A stretch of DNA of 64,000 nt from Rufibacter ruber. GTDB lineage: Bacteria > Bacteroidota > Bacteroidia > Cytophagales > Hymenobacteraceae. The stretch is taken from the NCBI RefSeq assembly GCF_001647275.1, contig NZ_LRMM01000001.1, positions 124,001 through 188,000 on the forward strand, read 5' to 3'. Below, one piece after another: positions 37,363 to 46,963 of the stretch. The notes below the pieces were generated by a model. That model saw nothing but the letters and a program-made list of their open reading frames with translations, was not told the DNA's origin and did no database searches. The translations under genes were made by a program, and so were the position numbers. Positions within the stretch are counted from its first letter, which is position 1. Every line of letters starts with the position of its first letter.

Positions 37363-39150
37363 ATGAAGAACATCCGCAATTTTTGCATCATTGCGCATAT
37401 TGACCACGGCAAAAGTACCCTGGCCGACCGTCTGTTGGAGTTTACCCAGACCGTTGCCGAGCGGGAAATGCAGAACCAGTTGCTAGATAACATGGACCTG
37501 GAGCGGGAGCGGGGCATCACCATCAAGAGCCACGCCATCCAGATGAACTATCATTATAAGGGCGAAGACTACGTGCTCAACCTCATTGACACCCCCGGCC
37601 ACGTGGACTTCAGCTATGAGGTGTCGCGGTCCATTGCCGCCTGTGAGGGCGCGTTGCTCATTGTAGATTCCAGCCAGGGCATTGAGGCGCAGACCATTTC
37701 CAACCTGTACCTGGCCATTGGCAATGACCTGGAGATTGTGCCGGTGCTGAACAAGATTGACCTGCCGCACGCCATGCCCGAAGAGGTGAGCGACCAGATT
37801 ATTGACCTTATTGGCTGCGACAAGGAAGACATTATCCATGCCTCGGGCAAAGCCGGTATTGGCATTGAAGAGATTCTAGCCGCCATCTGCGAGCGTATTC
37901 CGGCCCCCAAAGGCGACCCCGAGGCTCCGTTGCAGGCCCTCATTTTTGACTCGGTGTTCAACTCGTACCGCGGCATTGAGGTGTACTTCCGGATCATGAA
38001 CGGCACCCTGCGCAAAGGCGACAAAGTAAAATTCATCGCCACGGGCAAACAGTACGAGGCCGATGAGATTGGGGTACTCAAGCTGAACCAGGAACCCAAG
38101 CAGGTCATGGCCGCGGGCAACGTGGGCTACCTGATTTCGGGCATCAAAAACGCCAAAGAAGTAAAAGTAGGGGATACCATCACCCACGCCGCTAACCCAG
38201 ATACCATCCAGATTCAAGGCTTCGAGGAAGTGAAGCCCATGGTATTCGCCGGTATTTACCCCGTTGAAACCACTGAGTACGAGGAACTGCGCTCTTCCAT
38301 GGAGAAACTGCAGCTCAATGACGCGTCGCTGGTGTGGGAGCCGGAGACGTCGGCGGCCCTTGGGTTCGGGTTCCGTTGCGGGTTCCTGGGCATGCTGCAC
38401 ATGGAAATTGTGCAGGAGCGCCTGGAGCGCGAGTTTGACATGACCGTGATCACCACCGTACCCAGCGTGCAGTTCAAGGCCTTCACCACCAAAGACGGCG
38501 AGGTAGCGGTAAGCGCCCCGTCAGAAATGCCGGAACCTAACTTCATTGACCACATTGAAGAGCCGTTTATCAAAGCGCAGATTATCTCCAAAGCCGAATT
38601 TATTGGCCCCATCATCTCGCTCTGTATGGACAAGCGCGGCATTCTGAAGGCGCAGAACTTCCTGACCTCAGACCGCGTGGAGCTGATTTTTGAGATGCCG
38701 CTGGCCGAAATCGTGTTTGACTTCTTTGATAAACTCAAAACCATCAGCCGCGGCTACGCGTCTCTGGACTATGAACTGATTGGGTTCCGGGAATCACACA
38801 TGGTCAAGCTGGACATCATGCTCAACGGCGAAAAAGTAGATGCGCTCTCCGCCATTGTGCACCGTGACAAAGCCTATGACTGGGGCAAGCGCCTCTGCGA
38901 GAAATTGCGGGAGCTGCTGCCGCGCCAGATGTTTGAGATTGCCATTCAGGCCGCCATCGGGCAGAAGATCATCGCTCGTGAAACGGTGAAAGCCCTCCGC
39001 AAGAACGTATTGGCCAAATGCTACGGCGGTGACATTTCCCGTAAACGGAAGCTCCTGGAGAAGCAGAAGAAAGGAAAGAAACGCATGCGCCAGGTAGGCA
39101 ACGTGGAAATTCCGCAGGAAGCCTTCTTAGCCGTTTTGAAACTAGATTGA
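37363..39150 (+). CDS. lepA: Elongation factor 4 (back-translocating GTPase)
   Basis: Ribosomal GTPase that rescues or resets stalled ribosomes. 595 residues, full length. Switch and P-loop motifs are clear: AHIDHGKST (11-19), [20 protein letters not shown] and NKIDLPHA. The LepA-specific C-terminal domain with [20 protein letters not shown] closes the protein. The start ATG has no Shine-Dalgarno, as usual here. A terminator follows within 10 bases. Confidence 0.97.
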   Translation: MKNIRNFCIIAHIDHGKSTLADRLLEFTQTVAEREMQNQLLDNMDLERERGITIKSHAIQMNYHYKGEDYVLNLIDTPGHVDFSYEVSRSIAACEGALLIVDSSQGIEAQTISNLYLAIGNDLEIVPVLNKIDLPHAMPEEVSDQIIDLIGCDKEDIIHASGKAGIGIEEILAAICERIPAPKGDPEAPLQALIFDSVFNSYRGIEVYFRIMNGTLRKGDKVKFIATGKQYEADEIGVLKLNQEPKQVMAAGNVGYLISGIKNAKEVKVGDTITHAANPDTIQIQGFEEVKPMVFAGIYPVETTEYEELRSSMEKLQLNDASLVWEPETSAALGFGFRCGFLGMLHMEIVQERLEREFDMTVITTVPSVQFKAFTTKDGEVAVSAPSEMPEPNFIDHIEEPFIKAQIISKAEFIGPIISLCMDKRGILKAQNFLTSDRVELIFEMPLAEIVFDFFDKLKTISRGYASLDYELIGFRESHMVKLDIMLNGEKVDALSAIVHRDKAYDWGKRLCEKLRELLPRQMFEIAIQAAIGQKIIARETVKALRKNVLAKCYGGDISRKRKLLEKQKKGKKRMRQVGNVEIPQEAFLAVLKLD

Positions 39151-39156
39151 TTTACA

Positions 39157-39187
39157 AAATCCGATGTGAAAGCATCGGGTTTTTTCT
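39157..39187 (+). terminator. Terminator of lepA
   Basis: CCGATG-TGAAAG-CATCGG stem flanked by AAAAT and GTTTTTTC. Confidence 0.85.
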
Positions 39188-39291
39188 TTAGTAGGGGCAA
39201 TCTCTGGTGGTTGCCCAAATGCAATTATGAATGTATAAGGGTAACCATCAAGGATTGCCCTTACAATGAATATCAGAACGAAAATGATTTA

Positions 39292-39335
39292 TTCCGTTTT
39301 CGGCCTATTTTCCAGAAATCAGGCCAAAAACAGAA
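39292..39335. repeat. Palindromic repeat, family A
   Basis: TTCCGTTTTCGGCCTATTTTC with CAGGCCAAAAACAGAA. Confidence 0.75.
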
Positions 39336-39366
39336 CGAGTGCGTGCCCTCGATTTTCCTCCCCATT

Positions 39367-39457
39367 TTGTCATCCTGAAAGGATCTTGTGGGCAAGCTAG
39401 AACGGCTTTTAATTAAAGCTACTACCGTGCGCCCACAAGATCTTTCCAAGATGACAA
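39367..39457. repeat. MITE-like inverted-repeat element, family C copy 1
   Basis: 91 bp. Terminal arms TTGTCATCCTGAAAGGATC-TTGTGGGC and GCCCACAAGATC-TTTCCAAGATGACAA, nearly complementary for 27 bases, around an A+T-rich centre. A second copy in the same orientation lies at 40110-40201, so the two flank the cytochrome gene. Confidence 0.8.
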
Positions 39458-39573
39458 TAGTAATGAGGTTTGATCACTATTAATCCGTTCTCCTTATATT
39501 TAATGGAGTTTCAACCTGCTTTGCCTATGTTCCAGAAAAACTTAAAGTTGCTGCCTGGCTGCTGAATACCGCA

Positions 39574-40017
39574 GTGTTTCTGCTTATGGTGGTGGTGGGG
39601 GCGTTGGCGTATCAGTTGGTGACAAACAAAGATGCGTTGCTAGGGCAGGAGGAAGAGGTCTTCTATTGTGGAACTATAGATGAAGACTTGGCTTTATTAA
39701 CAGGAGAAGATTTGAAGAACGAAACCGGGAAGGCGTTATTTCTAAATAACTGTATTCAATGCCACGGTTTTACTGAAGTTGTAGTAGGCCCGGCATTAGC
39801 TGGCGTTATGAAACGGCATTCTAAAGAATGGGTGTATTCCTTCGTTCTGAATTCTTCTAAAATGATAGAAGAAAAAGACTCTGCAGCAGTAGCTATTTTC
39901 GAGGAGTATGCCAAAACGCAAATGCCAGCCTTCGCCTTTTCCAGGGCTGAATTAGATTCCCTGTTTGATTACATTTCTGACCAGCCGAGGGACGTGCCTG
40001 CAGTTGAAACGGATTAA
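39574..40017 (+). CDS. Small membrane-anchored cytochrome c
   Basis: 147 residues from GTG. An N-terminal hydrophobic segment (FLLMVVVGALAYQLV) is a membrane anchor. Heme motif CIQCH at residues 60-64 and probable distal ligand M117 in TQMPAFAF make a class I cytochrome c. Upstream in the same frame the sequence KLKVAAWLLNTAV extends the anchor but has no start. An ATG at 39527 in the neighbouring frame (MFQKNLK) would join it after one missing A in the AAA run near 39544, so the annotated start may reflect a one-base deletion. The gene lies between two family C elements and is more A+T-rich than its neighbours. Confidence 0.8.
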   Translation: MFLLMVVVGALAYQLVTNKDALLGQEEEVFYCGTIDEDLALLTGEDLKNETGKALFLNNCIQCHGFTEVVVGPALAGVMKRHSKEWVYSFVLNSSKMIEEKDSAAVAIFEEYAKTQMPAFAFSRAELDSLFDYISDQPRDVPAVETD

Positions 40018-40040
40018 GGATAATTAATTGCTATAACTTG

Positions 40041-40085
40041 AAACTCCATTTTGCTGTTTCCAGAAACAGGCCGAAAACGGAGTTT
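40041..40085. repeat. Palindromic repeat, family A, short centre
   Basis: AAACTCC..GGAGTTT ends with TGTTTCC-AGAAACA centre; the left GGCC arm is eroded. Confidence 0.6.
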
Positions 40086-40109
40086 GTCTAAATACACTTT
40101 CATAATAGT

Positions 40110-40201
40110 TTGTCATCCTGAAAGGATCTTGTGGGCGAACTAGAAAAGCATATACATAACCGCCTTTGCCGTTCGCCCACAAGGTCTTTCTAAGATGACA
40201 A
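40110..40201. repeat. MITE-like inverted-repeat element, family C copy 2
   Basis: 92 bp. The same TTGTCATCCTGAAAGG and CTAAGATGACAA termini as copy 1, with a different A+T-rich centre. Shared ends and free centre suggest the termini are what is maintained or moved. Confidence 0.8.
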
Positions 40202-40331
40202 GAATGAGGTAGGGTTGTGAGGCTCAGGAGTAATTACTAAATGTCAATTCTTAATTGCTAAACCACAATTAACCCCCTATGGCTCAACTATGGCGCGGAA
40301 ATTCCTTCCGTGACTTATTAAACACAGCCCT

Positions 40332-40370
40332 CCGTTTTTGGCCTGCTTTCCAGAAAACAGCTCAAAAACG
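40332..40370. repeat. Palindromic repeat, family A
   Basis: CCGTTTTTGGCCTGCTTTC with AAAACAGCTCAAAAACG. The rest of the 40.0-40.6 kb gap holds a GGAAATTCCTTCC hairpin and A+T-rich DNA with nothing recognised. Confidence 0.65.
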
Positions 40371-40635
40371 CAATCTCCTGCTTCAATTCTTCGGCTTGAC
40401 ACGAAACGTGGCGAAAGTTTACCAACGTACGTGGCCGGGTAAATGAGCATCTCAGGTTGGTAAACTTGCTTGAAGGCTACCCACAAGTTTCCGCGGCGCT
40501 CAAACTGGCGGGAGAGTACATTGCATAAGCGTGGTTACCGTTCACCCAAAAGTTTCTTTCAGAAGGACAAAGAAGGAAGACTAGCAGATAATTGAACAAC
40601 AAGTATTAATCAACAACTAGCAATCAACAATCCTA

Positions 40636-41271
40636 TCAGCTGGTCAAATCATAAATGGCTTTAATCTCCTGCAGAATCTGCTCAAAGTTGATGTTGAGGT
40701 CAATAATGTTGCCGGTATGGATGTCAAAGACCCAGCCGTGTACCTGGGGGAATCCGGTTTCCTGGTAACTCAGCTGCAGGGCGGCGGTTTTGATGATGTT
40801 GGTGCACTGTTCCAGCACGTTCAGCTCCACCAACCGGTTGAACCGCTCGGTTTCCCCGGCAATGGCGTCCAGCTCGGCTTTGTGGTGGCGGTACACGTCA
40901 CGTATGTTGCGCAGCCAGGGGTTGAGAATTCCCAGATCCTTGGGTTGCATGGCCGCTTTCACGCCGCCGCAGTTGTAATGGCCGCAGACAATGATGTGCT
41001 TCACCTTGAGGTGCCGGATGGCGTAGTTCAGCACGGCCATCACGTTCAGGTCCACGTTGTTTACCAGGTTAGCCACGTTGCGGTGTACAAACACCTCGCC
41101 GGGCCCCAGGCCCATCAATTCCTCAGCGGTCACGCGGCTGTCTGAGCAGCCAATGTACAGGTAATCGGGGTTCTGGTCCTGGGCCAGGTGCTTGAAAAAA
41201 TCTGCGTTGGTGCTGGTTTTCTGGGCAATCCATTGGCGGTTATTCTCAAAGATGTCTTCGTAGCTGGTCAT
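40636..41271 (-). CDS. can: Beta-class carbonic anhydrase
   Basis: Zinc enzyme hydrating CO2 to bicarbonate, 211 residues. Ligands C42, D44 and R46 in YIGCSDSRVTAEE, H98 and C101 in VCGHYNCGGV. The usual GLGPGEVFVHRNVANLV stretch is present. Cytosolic; supplies bicarbonate for carboxylases. Single gene; the folD gene starts divergently after 226 bases. Confidence 0.96.
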   Translation of the reverse strand: MTSYEDIFENNRQWIAQKTSTNADFFKHLAQDQNPDYLYIGCSDSRVTAEELMGLGPGEVFVHRNVANLVNNVDLNVMAVLNYAIRHLKVKHIIVCGHYNCGGVKAAMQPKDLGILNPWLRNIRDVYRHHKAELDAIAGETERFNRLVELNVLEQCTNIIKTAALQLSYQETGFPQVHGWVFDIHTGNIIDLNINFEQILQEIKAIYDLTS

Positions 41272-41497
41272 AGCGGGAGTTAGTTGGAGGTACTGCGGTA
41301 AAAATACGGGATAGGCTAACAGAATGATGAGCCAGGGCTGAAAAAAAAGAAAAGTTGGGTTTAAGTTCCTTTCGTTTTAACAGCCGGAGAACTGTTTCGG
41401 CGTAGCCGAAGGTGAAATATCTGCAAATAAATGACGGACGTTTGGCCGGAGGCTTGTACTTTTGGCTTTCGTTCATCTCTTCATTTCTTTACTACCC

Positions 41498-42379
41498 ATG
41501 ATTCTCTTAGACGGTAAGAAAACCTCTGAAGCCATTCAACGTGAGATTGCGGCCGAGGTAGCCGACATCAAAGCCAAAGGAGGGAAAGTACCGCACCTGG
41601 CGGCTATTCTGGTGGGCCATGACGGCGGCTCCATGACCTATGTGAACAACAAGGTGCTGGCCTGCGAAAATGTAGGCTTTGAATCTACCCTGCTGCACTA
41701 TGAAGACGACATCACCGAAGAGGAACTGCTGAACAAGATCAGGGAAATCAACCAGGACGATACCATTGACGGTCTCATTGTGCAGCTGCCGTTGCCCAGG
41801 CACATCAGCTCAACCCGGGTGCTGGAGGTGCTGGACTATAAGAAAGACGTAGACGGTTTCCACCCGCTCAACGTGGGGCACATGGTAGCCGGCCTGCCCG
41901 CCTATCTTCCCGCCACGCCCTATGGAATCCTGCAACTGCTGGAGCGCTACAACATTGAAACCAAAGGCAAGCACTGCGTGGTGGTAGGCCGAAGCAACAT
42001 TGTAGGCACGCCCATCAGCATTCTCATGAGCAAGTGCACCTATCCCGGTGAAAGCACCGTGACCATTTGCCACCGCAACACCGTTGATTTGGCGCACCAC
42101 ACCCGCCAGGCCGATATCCTGATTGTAGCCGTGGGCAAGCCCGGCCTGATTACCGCAGACATGGTGAAAGAGGGGGCCGTGGTGATTGACGTGGGTACCA
42201 CCCGCGTTGAAGATGCCACCCGTGCCCGCGGCTGGCGCCTGCGCGGCGATGTGGACTTTGACCACGTAGCGCCCAAATGCAGCTACATCACCCCCGTGCC
42301 CGGCGGAGTAGGCCCCTTAACCATTGCCATGCTCCTGAAAAACACGCTGCGTGCCGCCAAAAAAGAAGTGCACGATTAA
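41498..42379 (+). CDS. folD: Methylenetetrahydrofolate dehydrogenase/cyclohydrolase
   Basis: Bifunctional folate enzyme interconverting methylene-, methenyl- and formyl-tetrahydrofolate. 293 residues. [10 protein letters not shown] has the catalytic Lys; [37 protein letters not shown] and [15 protein letters not shown] are all classic. The ATG at 41498 ([14 protein letters not shown]) matches the family start; a TACTTTTG -7-like box sits at 41457. Feeds one-carbon units to purC's pathway and to methionine synthesis. Its own terminator follows. Confidence 0.96.
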   Translation: MILLDGKKTSEAIQREIAAEVADIKAKGGKVPHLAAILVGHDGGSMTYVNNKVLACENVGFESTLLHYEDDITEEELLNKIREINQDDTIDGLIVQLPLPRHISSTRVLEVLDYKKDVDGFHPLNVGHMVAGLPAYLPATPYGILQLLERYNIETKGKHCVVVGRSNIVGTPISILMSKCTYPGESTVTICHRNTVDLAHHTRQADILIVAVGKPGLITADMVKEGAVVIDVGTTRVEDATRARGWRLRGDVDFDHVAPKCSYITPVPGGVGPLTIAMLLKNTLRAAKKEVHD

Positions 42380-42396
42380 GATTTTGCAATAGCCTG

Positions 42397-42440
42397 AAAG
42401 CGCCACCCTGTATCAATGACGGGGTGGCGCTTTCTGTTTT
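42397..42440 (+). terminator. Terminator of folD
   Basis: AAAGCGCCACCC pairs with GGGTGGCGCTTT, followed by CTGTTTTT that runs into a family A repeat. Confidence 0.85.
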
Positions 42441-42474
42441 TGGTCTGTTTTCAGAAAAACAGCCCGTAAACAGA
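42433..42474. repeat. Palindromic repeat, family A
   Basis: TCTGTTTTTGGTCTG with CAGCCCGTAAACAGA; overlaps the folD terminator tail. Confidence 0.7.
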
Positions 42475-42574
42475 TGAGCGGCGTCTCCTCTCCCTGGAGG
42501 GAAAGGGTGAGGGGGCAGCGGCGGCTGTCAGAAGCACGATTGTCAGGTATAGGTTAATTTAAAGGATTGGGATA

Positions 42575-43127
42575 GCCGTTGGCGCAGACGCTCGCAGGTC
42601 CTCCGGACGCTACGAGGTCTTTGGAGCATTGCTGATTGCTCTTTGCTTGATTGCTTAGAAAGCGGTGGCAGGAGTTTCAATCCGTGACTAACAGTGCGGC
42701 GAGTCTCCAGACTCGCCGGGACCCAAAAGCTGGGATTTGTGAAAATGGAGTCTGGAGGCTCCCGCCACTCATCGGCACGAGTCTGGAGGCTCGCGCCAGA
42801 AAAGATTAGGTATCACCCAATACGAGATTTTCTATGGCGCGTACTTTACTTCCGCACCTTTCTCCTGCTTAGTCTTTACTTTTTTTAAAACGAATATACC
42901 CTCATCCTAACCTTTTCCCAGGGGGAGAAGGAACTCAGTTGTTTGTGTTTCTGGCCTGTTTTCTGGAAAGTAAGCCAAAAACGGCCTTCATCTCCAGCAG
43001 TGAATTCCCCTCCTCAGAGGGTAGGGGTGGGCCACGCATTCCAGGGCTTAATCATCAGCCATCGCAACTACGCCTGTTCCCAAGACCTCGTAGCGTCCGG
43101 AGGACCTGCGAGCGTCTACGCCAACGG
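42575..43127. repeat. Non-coding block bounded by 50-bp inverted repeats
   Basis: Left end 42575-42624 (GCCGTTGGCGCAGACGCTCG, then CAGGTCCTCCGGACGCTACG) and right end 43079-43127 are inverted copies with about two differences. Between them lie hairpins of the family B kind (GCGAGTCTCCAGACTCGC, GGCACGAGTCTGGAGGCTCG) and a family A copy, but no gene. Related single ends occur near 5213-5258 and 58648-58694. Confidence 0.65.
42945..42984. repeat. Palindromic repeat, family A, degenerate
   Basis: GTGTTTCTGGCCTGTTTTC with AGTAAGCCAAAAACGG inside the 42.6-43.1 kb block. Confidence 0.55.
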
Positions 43128-43136
43128 CAAACAGAA

Positions 43137-43169
43137 AGCCCTCACCAGTTTTCAAAACCTGTGAGGGCT
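43137..43169 (-). terminator. Terminator of the lysC-thrB-thrC operon
   Basis: AGCCCTCAC pairs with GTGAGGGCT around an inner AGGTTTT/AAAACTG stem; on the minus strand followed by TTCTGTTT. Confidence 0.8.
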
Positions 43170-43178
43170 CCTGCTACA

Positions 43179-43222
43179 TTTCTGTTTTCGCTGTTTTCCT
43201 AAAAACAGGCCGAAAACAGAAA
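43179..43222. repeat. Palindromic repeat, family A
   Basis: TTTCTGTTTTCG-CTG with CAGGCCGAAAACAGAAA. One base from the thrC stop. Confidence 0.75.
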
Positions 43223-43223
43223 C

Positions 43224-44543
43224 TTATAACGTTCCTTCTTTGTGTGTCTGCTTCAGAAGCAGCGCCAGTTCTTTGTAATCATTAGGCAGAATGGTCACTT
43301 GCTTCTGCCTACCCAGAAACGCCTGCAGCTGCTCCGGTACCGCAATCTCGTGCCCCAGCACGGCTTCAATGCTGTTCTTGAATTTGGCCGGATGGGCGGT
43401 TTCCAGAAAGATGCCTTGCGTTCTTAAACCAGACATAAGCTTTTTCAGGCTGAGGAAGCCAATGGCCCCATGGGGGTCTAACAGGTAGTCACGCGCTTCA
43501 TACACCCGCTGAATAATTTCTTTGATTTGGTCATCGTCGGCCCAGAAACCTTTCACCACCTGCTGCAGGGCGTCCAGTTTGTTCCCGAACAAATGCTGAA
43601 TACGGGGGAAGTTGTTGGGCGCGCCCACGTCCATGGCGTTGGCAATGGTGGCCACAGAGGGAGCCGGTTGATAGTCGCCGGTTTCCAGGTAGTCAGGCAC
43701 AATCTTGTTACGGTTGGTGGCGGCAATGAAATAGGAGATAGGCAGTCCCATTTGCCGGGCCACCAGCCCGGCCGCCAGATTCCCGAAGTTGCCGCTGGGC
43801 ACTGAAACCGTGAGGCCGGTCTGGTCAGGGTGACGCAGTTTCCATTGGCCCCAGGCGTAGAAGTAGTACACCATCTGGGGCAGCCACCGCGCCACGTTGA
43901 TGGAGTTGGCCGAGGAAAGGTTTTTCACCTGGTTCAGCTCCCCGTCAGAAAACGCCTGTTTCACCAACGCCTGGCAATCATCAAAAGTGCCTTCTACGGC
44001 CACGGCGCTAATGTTCTGCCCCAATGTGGTGAACTGCACCTCCTGGATTTCGCTCACCCCGCCCTGCGGGTACAGCACCACCACGTCAATGTTCTCCAGC
44101 CCCAGAAACCCGTTGGCCACGGCACTGCCGGTATCACCAGAGGTGGCCACCAGCACCGTTACCGGCTTGTCCCGGTCAGCAAACGCCTGCAGGCAGCGCG
44201 ACATGAAGCGGGCCCCCACGTCTTTGAACGCGCAGGTGGGGCCGTGAAACAATTCAAGGGCGTACAGACCTTGCTCCACTTCTACCAGCGGAATTGGAAA
44301 AGTAAAGACGTCTTCACAAATCTGCTGGAGCTGTGCTTCTGTGAGGTCTGGTTGCACAAAGGGCTTGAGAACCTGAAACGCCACCTGGGGCAGGAGCAGG
44401 TCTGGCAGCGCCTCAAAAAAGGAGTCGGGCAGCTGGGGGATCTCCTTCGGAAAAAAAAGGCCTTTGTCCTGGGGTAATCCTTTCAGAACGGCTTCTTTGA
44501 AGCTCAGTTCCTGTACATGGCCGTTGGTGCTGTAGTAGTTCAT
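43224..44543 (-). CDS. thrC: Threonine synthase
   Basis: PLP enzyme turning O-phosphohomoserine into threonine. 439 residues. The PLP lysine is K107 in GPTCAFKDVGARF; the ATSGDTGSAVANGF phosphate/PLP loop and SVPSGNFGNLAAG are conserved. The MNYYSTNG start matches the long threonine synthase form. Last gene of lysC-thrB-thrC; two bases separate it from thrB, so translation is probably coupled. Confidence 0.96.
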   Translation of the reverse strand: MNYYSTNGHVQELSFKEAVLKGLPQDKGLFFPKEIPQLPDSFFEALPDLLLPQVAFQVLKPFVQPDLTEAQLQQICEDVFTFPIPLVEVEQGLYALELFHGPTCAFKDVGARFMSRCLQAFADRDKPVTVLVATSGDTGSAVANGFLGLENIDVVVLYPQGGVSEIQEVQFTTLGQNISAVAVEGTFDDCQALVKQAFSDGELNQVKNLSSANSINVARWLPQMVYYFYAWGQWKLRHPDQTGLTVSVPSGNFGNLAAGLVARQMGLPISYFIAATNRNKIVPDYLETGDYQPAPSVATIANAMDVGAPNNFPRIQHLFGNKLDALQQVVKGFWADDDQIKEIIQRVYEARDYLLDPHGAIGFLSLKKLMSGLRTQGIFLETAHPAKFKNSIEAVLGHEIAVPEQLQAFLGRQKQVTILPNDYKELALLLKQTHKEGTL

Positions 44544-44545
44544 AG

Positions 44546-45502
44546 TCAGGCAGAGGCTAAGGTAGTTTGGGCAATAAGACGCACCCCTTCTTTAGGTACT
44601 GGTGAAAGGTAAGATTTGGTTTCAATGCCACTGTGGGCGTACACTTTTTCCATGGCCGCGCTTACGGCCTGCGCCGTTTCACGGGTGGCCGAAAGGGCAA
44701 AAATGGACGGGCCGGACCCGGAGATGCCGCAGCCCAGGGCACCAGCGGCCAGCGCCGCCTCCTTCACCTGCTTAAACAGCGGGATCAGGATGGAGCGCTC
44801 CGGCTCAAAGATTTCATCATGCAGGCTTCGGCCAATGAGGCCGTAGTCTTTTTTCAGGAGCCCCACCATCAGCCCGGCCAGGTTTCCCCACTGCCGTATT
44901 CCCTTCTTTAAAGGAATCTCCTGCTTGAGAATGCTGCGGGAAAGGGAGGTTTTCAATTCTATCTGCGGATACAGGACCGAGCAGAACATGTCTACCGGTA
45001 CCCCCAGCGGCACGACATCTAAGGGGGCGTAGTCGCGTACCAGCACAAACCCGCCTAAGAGGGCAGGGGCTACATTGTCTGCGTGGGCAGAACCGGAGGC
45101 TTTGCGCTCCCCTTCCATAGCGTATAAAACCAGCTCCTGGGTGGTGAAAGGTTTCCCTAACAGCTCATTGACGGCAAAAGCGGCGGCGGCAGAGCTGGCG
45201 GCGCTGCTGCCCAGGCCACTCCCAACGGGCATGCCCTTGTGCAGCTGCAGCTCAAGCCCTTGCTCCAGCTGCAGGTCATCCAGCATTTTCTGGGCTACAA
45301 CACCAATTACGTTTTCTTTGGGGTCAGCGGTAAGCCCGTCTACGCCGGTGACGGCGGTAATGGTGATGCCGGGTTTATCTGCTAAACGCGCCCATACTTC
45401 ATCACCGGGTTGGTCTAAGGCGAAGCCCAATACATCAAAACCACAGCACACATTGGCCACGGTGGCCGGGGCATACGCCTTTATAAATTCATTCTGGTTC
45501 AT
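44546..45502 (-). CDS. thrB: Homoserine kinase
   Basis: GHMP kinase phosphorylating homoserine with ATP. 318 residues. The ATP loop is PVGSGLGSSAAS (92-103); AYAPATVANVCCGFDVLGFA at the N-terminus and GCGISGSGPSIFAL near the C-terminus are the other GHMP motifs. Sits between lysC (10-base gap) and thrC (2-base gap). Its homoserine must come from Hom encoded in the methionine operon at 12-13 kb, or from another copy outside the window. Confidence 0.96.
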   Translation of the reverse strand: MNQNEFIKAYAPATVANVCCGFDVLGFALDQPGDEVWARLADKPGITITAVTGVDGLTADPKENVIGVVAQKMLDDLQLEQGLELQLHKGMPVGSGLGSSAASSAAAAFAVNELLGKPFTTQELVLYAMEGERKASGSAHADNVAPALLGGFVLVRDYAPLDVVPLGVPVDMFCSVLYPQIELKTSLSRSILKQEIPLKKGIRQWGNLAGLMVGLLKKDYGLIGRSLHDEIFEPERSILIPLFKQVKEAALAAGALGCGISGSGPSIFALSATRETAQAVSAAMEKVYAHSGIETKSYLSPVPKEGVRLIAQTTLASA

Positions 45503-45512
45503 GTCTGTTTTG

Positions 45513-46922
45513 TTACGCCAGCACCGCCTCGGCTTGCGCTGGCTTGGTCAAAAAGAAGCGGTCATGGAGCAGGTTCACCGCCTGGTGCGCATCTTCAGAG
45601 CGTACAACAACTGAGATGATGCGCTCTGTCGCCCCTTGGGCGATGGCCCGTATGTTGATCCCGTGGTCCCCCAGCAGTGAGAAGGCCTTGCCGGCAATGC
45701 CCGGCTGCTGAATCATGCCGTTGCCTACCATGGCCACAATGCTCATGGGGGTTTCCAGGCTTACCGGGTTGATGAGTTCCTGGGCAATATCCTCGGCAAA
45801 TTCTGCGGTCAAAGCATGTACGGCTTTTGCGCCCTCTGTCTCTGCCAGGCCAATGGTGATGCTTTGCTCAGAAGAAGACTGCGTGATGAAGTACACATTG
45901 ATGCTTTCTTGGGCCACCGCCTTGAACAACCGCATGGCCACGCCGGGCACCCCCACCATGCCGCTTCCGCTGAGGGTGAGAACGGCCATGTGGTCAATGC
46001 AGGAAATCCCTTTCACATTCTGCCTGCTGGGTGCCGGAGACGCGGTGATCAACGTGCCTTTGTGGCCTGGGTTGAAGGTGTTTTTCAGAACCAGCGGGAT
46101 CTTGGCGGCAATGAGCGGGGCAATGGTGGGCGGGTACAGAACCTTGGCGCCAAAATAGGCCAGCTCCATAGCCTCCTCATAACTGAGCTCTTCAATTGAG
46201 AAAGCGGCGCTTGCCTTACGCGGGTCAGTGGTGTACATGCCGTCAACGTCTGACCATATTTCCAGCAGGTCTGCCTGGAGGGCGGCAGCGTACAGGGAGG
46301 CGGTGTAGTCAGAGCCGCCGCGGCCTAAGACGGTGGTTTTGCCTTCCGCGGAGCGGGCAATAAACCCAGGGGCAACGTAGAGGAGGTCTTCTGGCAGGCT
46401 CTGCTGAATATTGGTGTAGGTGACTTTCAGGTTGACCTTGGCGTTGAGGTAGTTGCTGTCTGTTTGAAGGTAGTCGCGGCTGTCTAACAGCGTGTTAGAC
46501 AGGCCATGATGCTGGAACGCCACTGAGACAATGGCAGAGGAGAGGCGTTCCCCGTAGGCCATCATACGCGCCTTGGTGCTGTCACTCAGCTCATCCAGGA
46601 GAAAGATGCCCTTGCACACGTCTTCCATCTCCCTAAAGATCATTTTGATTTTGCCTTTGATGTCAATCTGGTGGCTCATGGGGATCAGCTCCTCAATGGC
46701 CGCCATGTGTTTGGCTTCCAGCTGCTCAAGGATTTCCTGGTAAGAGGCGTCATGGGCGGCGGCTCTCTGGTAAAGGCTGATCAGCAGGTCTGTTACCTTA
46801 GACATGGCAGAAACCACCACCACTTTTTTCTCAGAACGGTCTTTGGCCTGGATAATAGAAATTAACTGACGGATGGCATCTGCGTTGGCAACAGACGTTC
46901 CTCCAAATTTTAAAACCAGCAT
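45513..46922 (-). CDS. lysC: Aspartate kinase, monofunctional
   Basis: First step of the aspartate pathway (lysine, threonine, methionine). 469 residues from the ATG at 46922. KFGGTSVAN at residues 5-13 and GRGGSDYTASL in the kinase domain, followed by two ACT domains (segments VLTLSGSGMVGVPGVAMRLF and IVAMVGNGMIQQPGI) for feedback control. No homoserine dehydrogenase domain. The longer frame starting at 46994 overlaps the leader peptide and is not used. It opens lysC-thrB-thrC behind a Thr/Ile-rich leader ORF. The gene could equally be named thrA. Confidence 0.94.
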   Translation of the reverse strand: MLVLKFGGTSVANADAIRQLISIIQAKDRSEKKVVVVSAMSKVTDLLISLYQRAAAHDASYQEILEQLEAKHMAAIEELIPMSHQIDIKGKIKMIFREMEDVCKGIFLLDELSDSTKARMMAYGERLSSAIVSVAFQHHGLSNTLLDSRDYLQTDSNYLNAKVNLKVTYTNIQQSLPEDLLYVAPGFIARSAEGKTTVLGRGGSDYTASLYAAALQADLLEIWSDVDGMYTTDPRKASAAFSIEELSYEEAMELAYFGAKVLYPPTIAPLIAAKIPLVLKNTFNPGHKGTLITASPAPSRQNVKGISCIDHMAVLTLSGSGMVGVPGVAMRLFKAVAQESINVYFITQSSSEQSITIGLAETEGAKAVHALTAEFAEDIAQELINPVSLETPMSIVAMVGNGMIQQPGIAGKAFSLLGDHGINIRAIAQGATERIISVVVRSEDAHQAVNLLHDRFFLTKPAQAEAVLA

Positions 46923-46963
46923 GTTGTTTGGCTTTTGATGGTAAATCAGATACGGGTGAACCT

